Assembly: GCA_051294375.1 (NCBI GenBank) | Contig: JBJCIZ010000239.1 | Span: forward strand, 4,531,834 to 4,595,833 | DNA length: 64,000 nucleotides | Source: Paraspadella gotoi | Lineage: Eukaryota > Chaetognatha | Reading direction: 5' to 3' | Shown here: positions 53,537-64,000 of the stretch, piece by piece | How positions within the stretch are numbered: position 1 is the first letter of the stretch | Layout of the letters: each line of letters opens with the position of its first letter | Program-made: the position numbers and the translations under genes | The notes under the pieces: model-generated | Told to the model about the DNA's origin: nothing | Databases searched by the model: none | What the model saw: the letters and a program-made list of their open reading frames with translations, nothing else

Positions 53537-54570
53537 TATTAATAACAATATCGGAAAAGTCAAGATCGCCAAAACATTTGTCTTGTACGGTTTCATTTAT
53601 TATTTCCAAGGCCCCCGTGCTCGCCTGTAGCCCTCGTTCTTGTTTTCTTCCCCATGCTTTGTTTCGCGTGTTGAGGGGATTTGGGACGAGAACCGACGCA
53701 CCTTGTTAAATATTTTTTTTAAGTATTTATTATGTTAATTGTTTTAAGCTTTAATAGTTAGTTTTTAGGTAGTTGTTTAACAGTTACTCAATTCACGTCT
53801 CTTATGTAATCGACGCTCTAATTGGTTAATTTTACTCATTGAATTTCCTATTATTTGTCTTCTCAATGGCTTAAAGATGAATCGAGATTGAATTCTCAAA
53901 ACAGAGAACTCTCTCTCATTGATATAAAAAAGTTTCCTTTTATTACGTGAAATTTAAAACAATTTTGAATTCTTTGGAGATTCCTCTGCGAGCATTAAAT
54001 GATAATTTAGATATTATTTATAACTTACTGAATTTACATTAATTCTTTGCAGTTTCGGTCTGTCTCTTCTTTCCGCTCTGTCTATCTTTATACCAAATAT
54101 CGGCCATTTTGCCTTCGTGATGTAAATTAAACATAACTATGGATATTAACGGATTGTTAACATTTTGATCGAGACTTAATTATAATAACTAAATTAACAT
54201 TCATAGCTAAATAGTATTTCATCCAGATATCTTTTTCCCCCCCCACCCGGCGAACCTCTTCGAGATATTTAGGGACTTGAAGTGAATAGTCTCAGTAGCG
54301 CATGAGAGGAACTTGGTCGCCGGGGAAAAGCATTCGAACCACTCAAACAAGGAACAACTGGTAGAGGAAGGTTTCCTTTTTATCAGTAAAAGGGGAAGGA
54401 GAGAGAGAGAGAAAAGAGAGAAAGAACCACTATGCAACCTCCTGTATTTGTGTGACAATTTTTTTTAAAGACCGTGCCCGTACTAAACTTAATAAATACA
54501 TGATAACAAAAACTTTAATAAAATTCAAAAAATATGCTATGTTTATTATTACATATCTTATCATATCATA
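53270..54570. other. AT-rich DNA, no gene seen
   Basis: Includes an AAT run (53,506-53,535). A minus-strand frame at 54,219-54,458 (FEWFECFSPATKFLSCATET) has weak coding character only. Confidence 0.55.
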
Positions 54571-54595
54571 TCTATCTATCTATCTATCTATTCTA

Positions 54596-54649
<54 letters not shown>

Positions 54650-54660
54650 ATATCTATCTA
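54571..54660. repeat. TATC tetranucleotide microsatellite
   Basis: About 20 CTAT units, one interruption. Confidence 0.97.
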
Positions 54661-54818
54661 CCAAATCCCCCCTAACTACAATATATTCCACGCGAAGACG
54701 ATTGCATCGGGTAGCAAAGCTTGTCCGGCGTCGTTCCCCTCGTGGAACCGAACTGGCCAGCTTTCAACGTGGAGTCACAAGCAATCTTCGAATCTTTTCA
54801 CGCGATCTCTCTCTTTTT

Positions 54819-54843
54819 NNNNNNNNNNNNNNNNNNNNNNNNN
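54819..54843. other. Assembly gap (25 N)
   Basis: 25 N at the left border of block B, inside a CT tract. Confidence 0.95.
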
Positions 54844-55324
54844 CGCTCAGATGGTCCTTGTCCGGCCATAAACTAAAAATAGCATTTCTCTCGCATCCCT
54901 TCGTCGCTCCAGAGGCAAAGACTTCTTAGGAAGCTGTTGTTCTTTTCTTTGTTCTTTTCTTCGTTCCTTTCTTTGTTCTTTTCTTTTTTTCTTTTCTTTT
55001 TTCTTTTCTTTGCTCTTTTCTTTGATTTTTTCTTTCTTCTTTTCTTTGTTACTTTCTTTGTTCTTTTCTTTGTTCTTTTCTTGTTCTTTTCTTTGTTCTT
55101 TTTTTCATTCTTTTCTTTGTTATTTCTTTGTTCCTTTCTTATTTTCTTTGTTCCTTTCTTATTTTTTTTGTTATTTTGTTATTTTCTTTGTTTTTTTCTT
55201 TGTTCTTTTCTTTGTTCGTTATTTTGTTCTTTACTTCGTTTCTTTCTTTGTTCCTTTCTTTGTTTCTTTCTTCTTTTCTCTTTTCTTCTTTTTCTCTCTT
55301 CTTTTTAAACACTCATTGGATTTT

Positions 55325-55535
55325 CTCTTTATCTTTTTGATAGGGGAGCCAGGTACTCTGGGAGTGAATAAACGAGACTGAGGGAGAGTCTTGATAGAAA
55401 GTTTGCAAGGACCTGCTATGTCATTATATTGTAAGAGTGATGGAGGCCTTAAGCCACCAAAGTCAGGTCCAAGATAGTTTATTTATTAAATGAATGGATA
55501 ATTTTTATATTGGTTGTACCAATTTCATTGAATAG
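55325..55535 (+). repeat. Interspersed repeat R1, best-preserved copy
   Basis: Runs from GGGGAGCCAGGTACTCTGGG through AGTGAATAAACGAGACTGAG, GTTTGCAAGGACCTGCTATG, GATGGAGGCCTTAAGCCACC and CAAAGTCAGGTCCAAGATAG to TTATATTGGTTGTACCAATT. About 205 bp. No ORF and no obvious Pol III boxes. Confidence 0.88.
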
Positions 55536-57479
55536 ATCGGCTAAACTTAATCCTAATACGAGTTTTAATCCAATTCTAATCCCTAATTCCTAATTTTAAT
55601 ACATGACTTCATTGCTTAACCCTAATGACGTAGCCCGTGTATTTATGACACGCACTGCATCGGAATTCCGTCTTTTATTCTTTATCGTTTTAAGATTTCC
55701 TGAAGGCGGCGCTAGCAGTCACTTATATTGAAGGCTTTTTTCCCTTTGTAACAAATGAGCAACCAACTATAGGCGAGCATGTTTAACCTAAGTGGGACAG
55801 ACCGATGGACAGACATACCGGCAGACCAACCGACAGACCGACCGAAAAGTGACAAGGAAGAGAAAGAAAAAAGTGATAGCGAAAAGATTTTTGCAGATTT
55901 TCGTTGTTTTATCAAATATTTAAACGCTTATAATTCCGAATAAAAAGTCTTCAAAAGCCCTTAGAAACAATTAGGTTAAACTGCTTGACATAAATGTAAA
56001 CTCCCATTGGCCGAACTCAAAAGAAGCCACATATAAAATGGCGAAACATCCAGTAACTANNNNNNNNNNNNNNNNNNNNNNNNNNNNNNNNNNNNNNNNN
56101 NNNNNNNNNNNNNNNNNNNNNNNNNNNNNNNNNNNNNNNNNNNNNNNNNNNNNNNNNNNNNNNNNNNNNNNNNNNNNNNNNNNNNNNNNNNNNNNNNNNN
56201 NNNNNNNNNNNNNNNNNNNNNNNNNNNNNNNNNNNNNNNNNNNNNNNNNNNNNNNNNNNNNNNNNNNNNNNNNNNNNNNNNNNNNNNNNNNNNNNNNNNN
56301 NNNNNNNNNNNNNNNNNNNNNNNNNNNNNNNNNNNNNNNNNNTTTTTTTTTTCAAAGTTCTATTTTTAGTCATTTTATGCTTGTTTTACCTCCTTTATGC
56401 TTCTTTTCGCGACGTCGTCTTCCCAGTCGGTTTTTTTCTTTTTTTTCTTTTCCTTTCTCTTTAAAATCGTTATTTTTGGGTTTTCGCTTCTCGGAGCTTC
56501 GAGTCAACGTTCAGAGAGGAACAAAAAATGAATCACGTGAAATTGACAAGAACAACAAAAATCCTCACATCAAGCGCCGAAGGAACGTGTTTTTGTAACA
56601 CACTTGTTCGGTAGACTTAGTGTGCAGGCACATAATGCATATTTATTAGCCGTAATTATGCAAGATACACGTTTAATGGGAAAGACTCATGAAAAGTGAC
56701 TGTGAAAATCTTTCAAACGAGAAAAACCAGATGCACGATAAAAACTAATTATAAAATAAAACTATATATTATATATAAAATAGAGATCAGTAAATCTAAA
56801 TAGTAAAATAAAAAAAACCTTTAAGCGTTAACAGGCTAATCAATGCACGAATGAGTCATTAAATATGATTATGAAAGAAGGCTTAAAAAGTACTTTTTTA
56901 TGTCTCAATGATTAATTTTGATGTTCCTTTGTTTTTAAAACTTTAAAAAAAGTTTCAGCGCCGAGATTTATGGAGGTTTTTCAAAAGANNNNNNNNNNNN
57001 NNNNNNNNNNNNNNNNNNNNNNNNNNNNNNNNNNNNNNNNNNNNNNNNNNNNNNNNNNNNNNNNNNNNNNNNNNNNNNNNNNNNNNNNNNNNNNNNNNNN
57101 NNNNNNNNNNNNNNNNNNNNNNNNNNNNNNNNNNNNNNNNNNNNNNNNNNNNNNNNNNNNNNNNNNNNNNNNNNNNNNNNNNNNNNNNNNNNNNNNNNNN
57201 NNNNNNNNNNNNNNNNNNNNNNNNNNNNNNNNNNNNNNNNNNNNNNNNNNNNNNNNNNNNNNNNNNNNNNNNNNNNNNNNNNNNNNNNNNNAGTGTCTTC
57301 CATAAACAGGCGCCAGGCATCGCCCATCGAGGAATCTCCCGTTTAAGAAAAAGAAATGGCGCCGATTTTTACTTTTGTTTCTTGAAAGCGCCACGAGCGG
57401 AGGAAAACGGAAAAGTGATAAAAAACAAAAGAGCAATCGGCGATTCGGATTTGGAGAAAAGGGTTGAAGAGTTGAAGGG

Positions 57480-57790
57480 TTTTTCTCGTCGTTGTCATCG
57501 TTGTTGTCGTCGTTGTTGTTGTTTTCGTTGTTGTTGTTTTCGTTGTTGTCTTGTTATCGTAGTCGTCAGTCTTGTTATCGTCGTTGTCGTTGTTTTTGTT
57601 GTCTTGTCATCATTGTCATCAGTGTTGTTGTCGTCGTTGTCGTTGTTTTCGTTGTTGTCTTGTTATTGTTGTCGTCAGCCTTGTTGTCGTCGTTGTTGTT
57701 GTTTTCGTTGTTGTCTTGTCATCGTTGTCGTCAGTGTTGTTGTCGTTGTTGTCGTCGTCGTTTTTTTTGTGGTTGTTGTCAACGTCGTAG
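57480..57790 (+). repeat. 56-bp minisatellite rich in GTT/GTC
   Basis: Units begin CTTGT(T/C)AT(C/T)GT(T/A)GTCGTCAG and end GTTGTTTTCGTTGTTGT, about four copies of 53-56 nt inside a longer GTTGTC region (to 57,870). Also in copy A at 49,605-49,990. Cys/Val/Leu frames here are artefacts. Confidence 0.85.
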
Positions 57791-58676
57791 ATTTTTCGTC
57801 GCTGTCGTCCTTTTTGTTGTTTTCTTCGTTGTCGTTGTTTTGTTTCTGTGGTTGTTTTTGTTGTTGTTTTTCTCCTCCTCCACTTCAAAACCCTCGACCT
57901 TCTCGAGTCTCTACCAAAAAAAAGTCGCGCCCTCTGTGGGGAATTCTATTTTGTTCATCTTGATTTCCCCCGGGCGGATCTCTCTCTCTCTCTTTTCTCT
58001 AATGTCTCTTACTATCTGGTTCTCTCGCCGTCTTTTCTCTCTCTCTTCCTCTCTCTCTCTCTCTCTCCTCTGCTCTTTCTCTCTTCCTCTCTCTGTCTTC
58101 TCTCTCTCTCCTCTCTTTTTTTCTCTACCTCTCTCTTTCTTTTTTACTATCTTCTCTCTCTCTCTTTTTCTATTTCTTCCCTCTCTCTATCACTCTCCTC
58201 TCTCTCTCTCTCTCTGTCTCCCTTTCTCTCTCAAGCCTTTCGCATCTTGAATACATTTCTCCCTCCTTTTCCGCCCTCTATTCGCCCCCCACCGCAAGCC
58301 ATCTGTATCCCCCCACGGACCCCGTTCCAGAGCGGGGCGCCTCCGCCCCCCAAGAGTCGAGCTTGAGAGAGAGAGAGAGAGAGATGACGAGTGAAGAGAG
58401 AGAGAAAGAAGAGAGAGAGAGAGAGAAGAGAGAGAAGAGAGAGAGAGAGGAAAGAGCTCTGGCGCGTGGAGGCGAGATTCAATTTTCGCATGCAGATATT
58501 TTTTTTTCGCCAAAAACTTTTTTTTTAGTCGGACTCTGCTTTATCCAGCAAGATCCCGACTCTATACTCACTTTTTCGGTCCGTCGCGTCCGCCCCCTCA
58601 ATATTTGTCGGGCACACACTTATTATCCATGTTCAGAAACATCGAATTATGATAAATTATGCCAAAAAAAATGCAT

Positions 58677-58728
58677 GTCCGTCCGTCCGTCTGTTCCGTC
58701 CGTCCGTCCGTCCGTCCGTCCGTCCCAC
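58677..58728. repeat. CCGT tetranucleotide repeat
   Basis: GTCC units, about twelve. Confidence 0.95.
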
Positions 58729-58739
58729 CTTTAGCCAAA

Positions 58740-61085
58740 AAACTCCAATTACCCGTGATTGGATGGATGGATGGTATGAAATTTTGTGTGTGGGGTAGGG
58801 AAACTGTGTGATTGAGATGGATATGGAAGTTTCGGTGGAAATCGTGCGAGTCGGAAATTGGTTTAAATGGAAAAAAACTAAAAAAACTTATATTTCACAT
58901 TTGAAACGCATTGCTCTATTGAGTGGATAGTGCCCAATTGATTGACAATTTGCTTATGGTGGTAGGAAAGTGTGCTGATTGAGCTCGATATTAAAGTTTC
59001 GATGGACATCGTGCGAGTGGAAATAGTTAAAATGGAAAAAACAAAAGTCATATTTACTTGAAGTATTTTTTACTATAAAAATAATTAACTCATAATTATT
59101 TTGTTTATTAAAAATTGATAGATAAATCGAAATTGAATTTTGGTGTGTGGGTAAGGGAAAGTATTGATAAAAGGTGGATAAAAATTTTTTGCATGGAATC
59201 GTAGGCAGTGTGGCAAAAGAGTTTTCAAATTAGAAAACCAAAGACAAACATTTATTTGAATCCCTTTTAAAGTTCTCCTCTCTTCTCTCTCTGATGAATT
59301 GATTTGATTGATCTGATCGATTGATCCCTGACCAAATTTGCCAGTGACCAAATTCTGCAAGTTAATCAAGTTTTGCAAGTTGACCAATACTGCCTGTTGA
59401 CCAATTAGGCTAGTTGATAAAATTATGCCAGAGTTAACCAAATATATTGCCGGTTTGACCCAAATTAATCTTAATTGATCAAATTATGTCAGTTACCCAA
59501 AATTTGTCAGTTGACTCAAATTATGCTCAGCTAGACCAAATTATTCAGTTAACCAAATTATGTCAGTTGACCAAATTATGCAAGTGATTAAATTATGAAG
59601 TTGAGCCAGATAGCTTATTACCACTTAATTTATCGATTTGACCTGAATTTTGTATGTGAGTAGAAAAGTGTGTTGATTCAAACAGGAAACCAAGTTTCGC
59701 ATGGAATCTTTTGAGTGGAAATGAGTTTAAATGGAAAAAAACACAAAAAACCTGTTTCACTAACCCTTGATTATGCTTTCTTTTTCTTTATTATTAAATG
59801 TATATGCAGGATGTATTAAAAGTCAAAATAATTAATCAGTTAATAACTCAATTAGTCAATTAATTAATCAATAATTAATTAATCAGTCAATCCAATCCGG
59901 TTCATCCATCCGTCCCACCTTAGCAAAAGCTCCAATTAACTCGTGATTGGCTGCGTTTGGATTGAAATGAAATTTGTGTGGTGGGTGGAAAGTGTTGTGA
60001 TAAAGCTGTGATTATCAACGTCGACGACGTGGAATCGCTGTGAGTGGGAATGAGTTTAAGTGGAAAAAACATAAGTCGCATTTACTAAATCTTTTTACTT
60101 ATTATTAACCAAAAGTACTCTTAAATTAATCATAATTGGATGGATAGATTGAGTTCAAATTTTGTGTGCGGTAGAAAAAAAATGTGTATCGATTGCTGCA
60201 TATAAAGTTTGGTGGAAACGTACGAGTGCGCGAAGAGTTTTAATGAAAAAAATATGAGCACATTTACTTGAATCTTTTTACTTATTTAACCCATAATAGA
60301 TTGAGATGAATTTTCGTGAGCGGGTAGGAAAGTGGCTGAAAAGCTAGATATAAGTTTTGACGGAATTGTGCCAGTGGAAATGATTTAAACTCGAAAACAA
60401 ACTAAGTCACATTTACTGGAAGCAGAATAGTGAATGATTACAAGTTAAAAAAGATCCTAAAAGCATAAGGATCGTCGCAATTAAAGAGAGAGAGAGAGAG
60501 AAGACGAGAGACGAGAGACGAGAGAGAGATGAGAGAGAGACGAGAGGCAGTAAAATGAGTATTTAAGGCATTCGTCGCAAATTGCAAAGAGAGAGAGATG
60601 AGAGAGCAGAAGAGAGAGCAAGTGCAGAGAGAGAAAGATAGAAGAGAGAGAGTCCGAGATTAAAAATTTTAGCGAATAAAAAAGCTTGGTATTTTACCCT
60701 CAACTGAATAAAAAATTACTTAAAAACTTACAAAATACATAAAATTGATAAATATTATTCCGATAACATTTGTTTTAATCACATGGGCCAATATATCTAG
60801 TTTAAAGCCTAATAATCTAGTAAGGCGGGCCAAAAATTGAACACTTTTTCATAACTTCTAGTTCTCTTTAAATTTTTTTCCTTTTACTACTAAATCGGAT
60901 TTTTCAATATACCTTTTTGAACCTATTTCATTGGGTTGTTGCACTGAAGCTTTTAAATATTTATTAAATATAATAACTATATAAAGTATTGGAACGGAAT
61001 TTGCTCCGCCAGGCGGAAATCGTGTTTAGAGTGGAAAAAAACATAAGTCACAGTTTTACTTGAATCTTTAATACTTAAAGGATTA
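58740..61085 (+). repeat. Dispersed ~150-bp repeat array
   Basis: At least seven degenerate copies (near 58,760, 58,965, 59,130, 59,650, 59,950, 60,150, 60,310, with a fragment at 61,010). Unit: GATTGGATGGATGGAT-like start, AAATTTTGTGTGTGGGTAGG, AAAGTGTG, TTGAG...GA, AAGTTTCGGTGGAAATCGTG, CGAGTGGAAATGAGTTTAAA, TGGAAAAAAACATAAGTCAC, ATTTACTTGAATC. No coding frame. Confidence 0.8.
59320..59620 (+). repeat. 18-bp minisatellite AGTTGACCAAATTATGTC
   Basis: About sixteen degenerate copies interrupting one unit of the 150-bp array. Confidence 0.88.
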
Positions 61086-61265
61086 CTATAAATGGTTTTA
61101 ATTTAATTAATGAATTAATTAATGAATTAATGTGAAAAAAATGATGCAAGCTTAAAAAAATCTGCTAACAGCCATAAAGATCGTCGCACATTGCAATGAA
61201 AAAAAAAAGAGAGAGAGAGATAGAGAGCAGAGAGAGAGTGAGTGAAGAGAGAGAGAGAGAGAGAA
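60485..61265. repeat. GA tracts and AT-rich DNA
   Basis: GA at 60,485-60,660 and 61,208-61,265, with AT-rich DNA between. No gene. Confidence 0.8.
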
Positions 61266-62642
61266 GGAGGACATTAAAATAAATAGAGGATATTTTGTTT
61301 GTTTTTGATTAAATGTAAACACAAACATATTTAATAAACTGTCCTAACCCATATTTTAAGGACATCGATGATGATTAAGTTGATATAAATTTAAAATAGT
61401 TATTACATATTAAAATTAATTAATTAATTTAATTAATTAATCGATTAAATTAATTAATTAATTATCGTAGGCAGATCCGACATTGTTTGCCCTCAAAAAC
61501 TTGTTTGAATACTTGTTTTTTGTTTATTTTTATTGTTTTTGTTTCTTCTTGTTCATATTTTTTGGTCTGTCGGTTCTTTCTGTACAGTCTATTCTTTTCT
61601 ATTTCTTTTGAAATTTTAATTGCTCATAACCGCCTGTATTCCAATTCATTACTACTAATAGTGTGGTTGTCTCATTGCTTTAAGACAGCGAAAAAAACCT
61701 CCAATGTTTTGCGCCGCATTAGGAAATCCTAAAACTTTTCAAGAATAAAAGACGAGCTTAGAAAGTCATTGCGGCGCTACACACATTGAAATTTCTGTTC
61801 TTATTTTTAGTTGCGCCGCGAGTACTCGCGGAGCAACTCTATAAGTCATTTTTCGGTCGGTCTGTCGGTCCGTCGGTATTTATGTCCGTCGATCTGTCCC
61901 ACTTACGTTAAAAATTGAATAAAATTTGCCTATAGTTGTTTGCTCTTATGTTAAGACAGAAAAAAACCTCAATTCTAAGAGACTGCAAGCGCCGCCTATT
62001 GGAAATCTAAAACTAAATAAAAGACGGAATTTTGATGCAGTACATGTCATAAATACACGGGCTAAGAAAGGTATTGTCGTCATGTCATGTCACGTCATGT
62101 TATGTCATGTCACGTCACGATAAATAACTGTTTTTGTTTTTCTTTTGTTTTTATCCTTTTCTTTCATTTCTTCTTTTTTTATTCATTTTTAAAAAAAAAA
62201 AAACTTTTTCACCGTTTTTTTTCCTTTTAACTTTAAGACATTCAAGTCTAATAAAAAAGAAGGACGCTCAGACAAGCTTGCAAGGGCTCATGGGACTGAA
62301 AAAAAATATATATATTATATGAACAAAATTTAAATGGGATGTGTCAAAGGACCCGAAAAAGTATAAAAGTTCATACTCATTTGTTTGTAGTGTCATTGGA
62401 ATCACAGGGAGTATATAATTAGTAGTAAATGTAATCTCATTGTCAGGTTTACTGTGAATTGGAAAAAAGATTTTCTTTCCAAATATTTCCTCATGTATTT
62501 CACATAGCAACATCTGATGATCTCACATTTATTTTTTCAAATCAACTTTAAGCCAAAAAGTGTGGAATTGGCTGGACAAGCTATTTCTCTCCACGATGTG
62601 TTTGACATCGCCTCCAACTTCCCTTTCTTCCCCCTTAACCCT

Positions 62643-62712
<70 letters not shown>

Positions 62713-63279
62713 TCCTCGCATTAATTCTTCCCGAAATAAACTTTTATCGATTCTCATTTTCGATTCTGGAAATAAATTTTTTTTTGTTTCGCTCCCAAAA
62801 ATCTTCAAAAAATAAAATTTCTTTTCTTATTTTATTTCGCGGTTTAAACTAATTTTGCTATTGGATTAAAGTTTTCTGTTATGATTGGTTTTATGTATGC
62901 AATAATTGGTAATGTCAATCATGAGAAAATACTTTTTTCAATTTAAATTTTCAATTTTTTTATATCGCATTTTTGTCGTGCGTTTTGTTTCAGGTCTTTA
63001 TCTCAACATAGAATCAGTTATATTTTAATCAAAAACGATCTAGGAAAATAATAAAATACTATAATTCAAATCAGGATTTTGAATAAAATATTGTGTTCCA
63101 AATGAAATTAATAGCATCAACAGATTTATTTCTTTTTCATAAAAACAATGAAAGTGAAAAAAAAGATAAAGTGATCATAAATATTGAATTTGAAACCTAA
63201 ATTTGTCTAAATTGTCTTAAATTCAGTATTACATAATTTTTATATTGGTTGTACCAATTTCATAATATTTTATGTTTAA

Positions 63280-63770
63280 AGATTAGGTTAGTGGTTAGGA
63301 TTAAGGATTAGGGTTTAGCATTAGAGAGGTTAGGATTTAGGATTAGGTTAGGTTTAGTCTTTAGGGTAAGGAAATAAAGTTTGGGATTATTTTTACTGGT
63401 TTGGTAAGAGGTTTGGATTAAACAACAAAATTTATATTTTCTAAAAGCCTCTCATTTCTATTCATTAATCCCTTCCCTTAATTTTAATCTTAATAATCAA
63501 CCCTAATCTGTTACCAAAACCAATAACCAAATCCCTAACCCTAATCCCTAACAAAATCCTTTACCCTAATTTTAATTTCATAATCTATAACCGTAACCCT
63601 AACCCCTAAACCTTAGTCCTGAACCCTGAACTCAAATCACTAATCTAATCCCTTACGCTAATTCTTAACCTAATCCCTAACCCTGACCTTTAACCTAAAA
63701 TAACATAATTTTCTAATTTAAGATGAAACGGGGCGTTTAGTGAAAATAAGGCCGACTCTTCACGCATATT
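63280..63770. repeat. R2 element pair in block B (clean)
   Basis: Left: GATTAGGTTAGTGGTTAGGA-type. Centre: TTTTCTAAAAGCCTCTCATT. Right: AACCCTAACCCCTAAACC and finally GATGAAACGGGGCGTTTAGT. It shows the inverted ends and the CCCTAA interior best. Confidence 0.75.
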
Positions 63771-64000
63771 CCCGCCACAAGAACCGATCGTCTCCCAACA
63801 TTTTCGCCAATTTTCGATTGTAAGGTTCGTAGAATTTTTTGAGCAACGCTCGAGTGTCGTTTCGCATGTGGCCGATCTTCCTGTAATTGGGAGGCGATGT
63901 ATGAGTTAACTGTGTCAGAAACTGTATTGAGTGTTGTATTGAGTCTTGTTTAGGTTGTTGAAAAAAATGTCAAAAAGGAAACTTTAAGAATCAGAAAAAC

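Larger units (their letters stand above)
58530..61510. mobile_element. ~3-kb segment present in block B, absent in block A
   Basis: Block A passes directly from CCAAAAACTTTTTTTTT to TTTTTTGTTATTTTTTATTG. Block B inserts about 3 kb between CAAAAACTTTTTTTTT and CAAAAACTTG. It contains a CCGT repeat, a ~150-bp repeat array, an 18-bp minisatellite and GA tracts, but no ORF. CAAAAACTT occurs at both borders, which could be a duplicated target or the site of a recombination deletion. Confidence 0.55.
54844..64000. repeat. Large duplicated block, copy B (cleaner, continues past window)
   Basis: See copy A for landmarks. Reads more cleanly (intact CTTTGTTCTTTT array, regular minisatellite periods). 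It contains N gaps at 56060-56342 and 56989-57291, and an extra 58,530-61,510 segment. No gene recognised. Confidence 0.88.

Overview
Eukaryotic, almost certainly invertebrate animal, nuclear DNA. The coding parts are short exons with GT-AG introns. They encode animal protein families: a Kelch protein, a mitochondrial porin (VDAC) and a quiescin sulfhydryl oxidase (QSOX). They sit in AT-rich DNA packed with CT/GA microsatellites, minisatellites, interspersed repeats and degenerate TTAGGG-like tracts. No bacterial operons, CRISPR arrays or plasmid functions are present. I cannot assign a phylum.

Layout. (1) 1-3,269, minus: a four-exon Kelch-repeat gene that runs off the left edge. Its first intron holds a hammerhead ribozyme motif between long inverted repeats. 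(2) 3.3-10.8 kb: no convincing gene; GA/CT and GAC tracts, tRNA-like SINE fragments, copies of an interspersed repeat (called R1 here), and assembly gaps. (3) 10.9-13.5 kb, minus: exons of a gene I could not identify. (4) 13.8-14.7 kb, minus: the C-terminal half of a VDAC gene broken by several frameshifts. (5) 14.7-19.0 kb: a noisy sequence, partly a copy of 7.66-9.4 kb. (6) 19,076-36,048, plus: the main gene, a QSOX. Phase-compatible splicing gives it a signal peptide and a long Tyr/Ser/Gly-rich N-terminal extension ahead of the thioredoxin and Erv/ALR domains. (7) 36-45 kb: 3' UTR, tandem repeats, elements with telomere-like interiors (called R2 here), and three weak candidate exons. (8) 45.5-53.3 kb and 54.8-64 kb: two copies of one non-coding block. 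The first copy is indel-rich; the second carries an extra ~3 kb of a ~150-bp repeat array.

Assembly quality matters here. Gaps of exactly 25 N and of ~283-330 N lie in or beside CT/GA tracts. Next to several of them is an indel-rich second copy of neighbouring sequence. This looks like long-read gap filling that left unpolished false duplications. It probably also explains many frameshifts in the minus-strand genes, so 'pseudogene' calls here are provisional.

The most interesting biology is the predicted secreted enzyme-matrix fusion: a disulfide-forming QSOX carrying a cysteine-free, tyrosine-rich structural extension. Also notable are a splice donor copied in a 52-bp tandem array, and a hammerhead ribozyme of the type known from Penelope-like elements and retrozymes.
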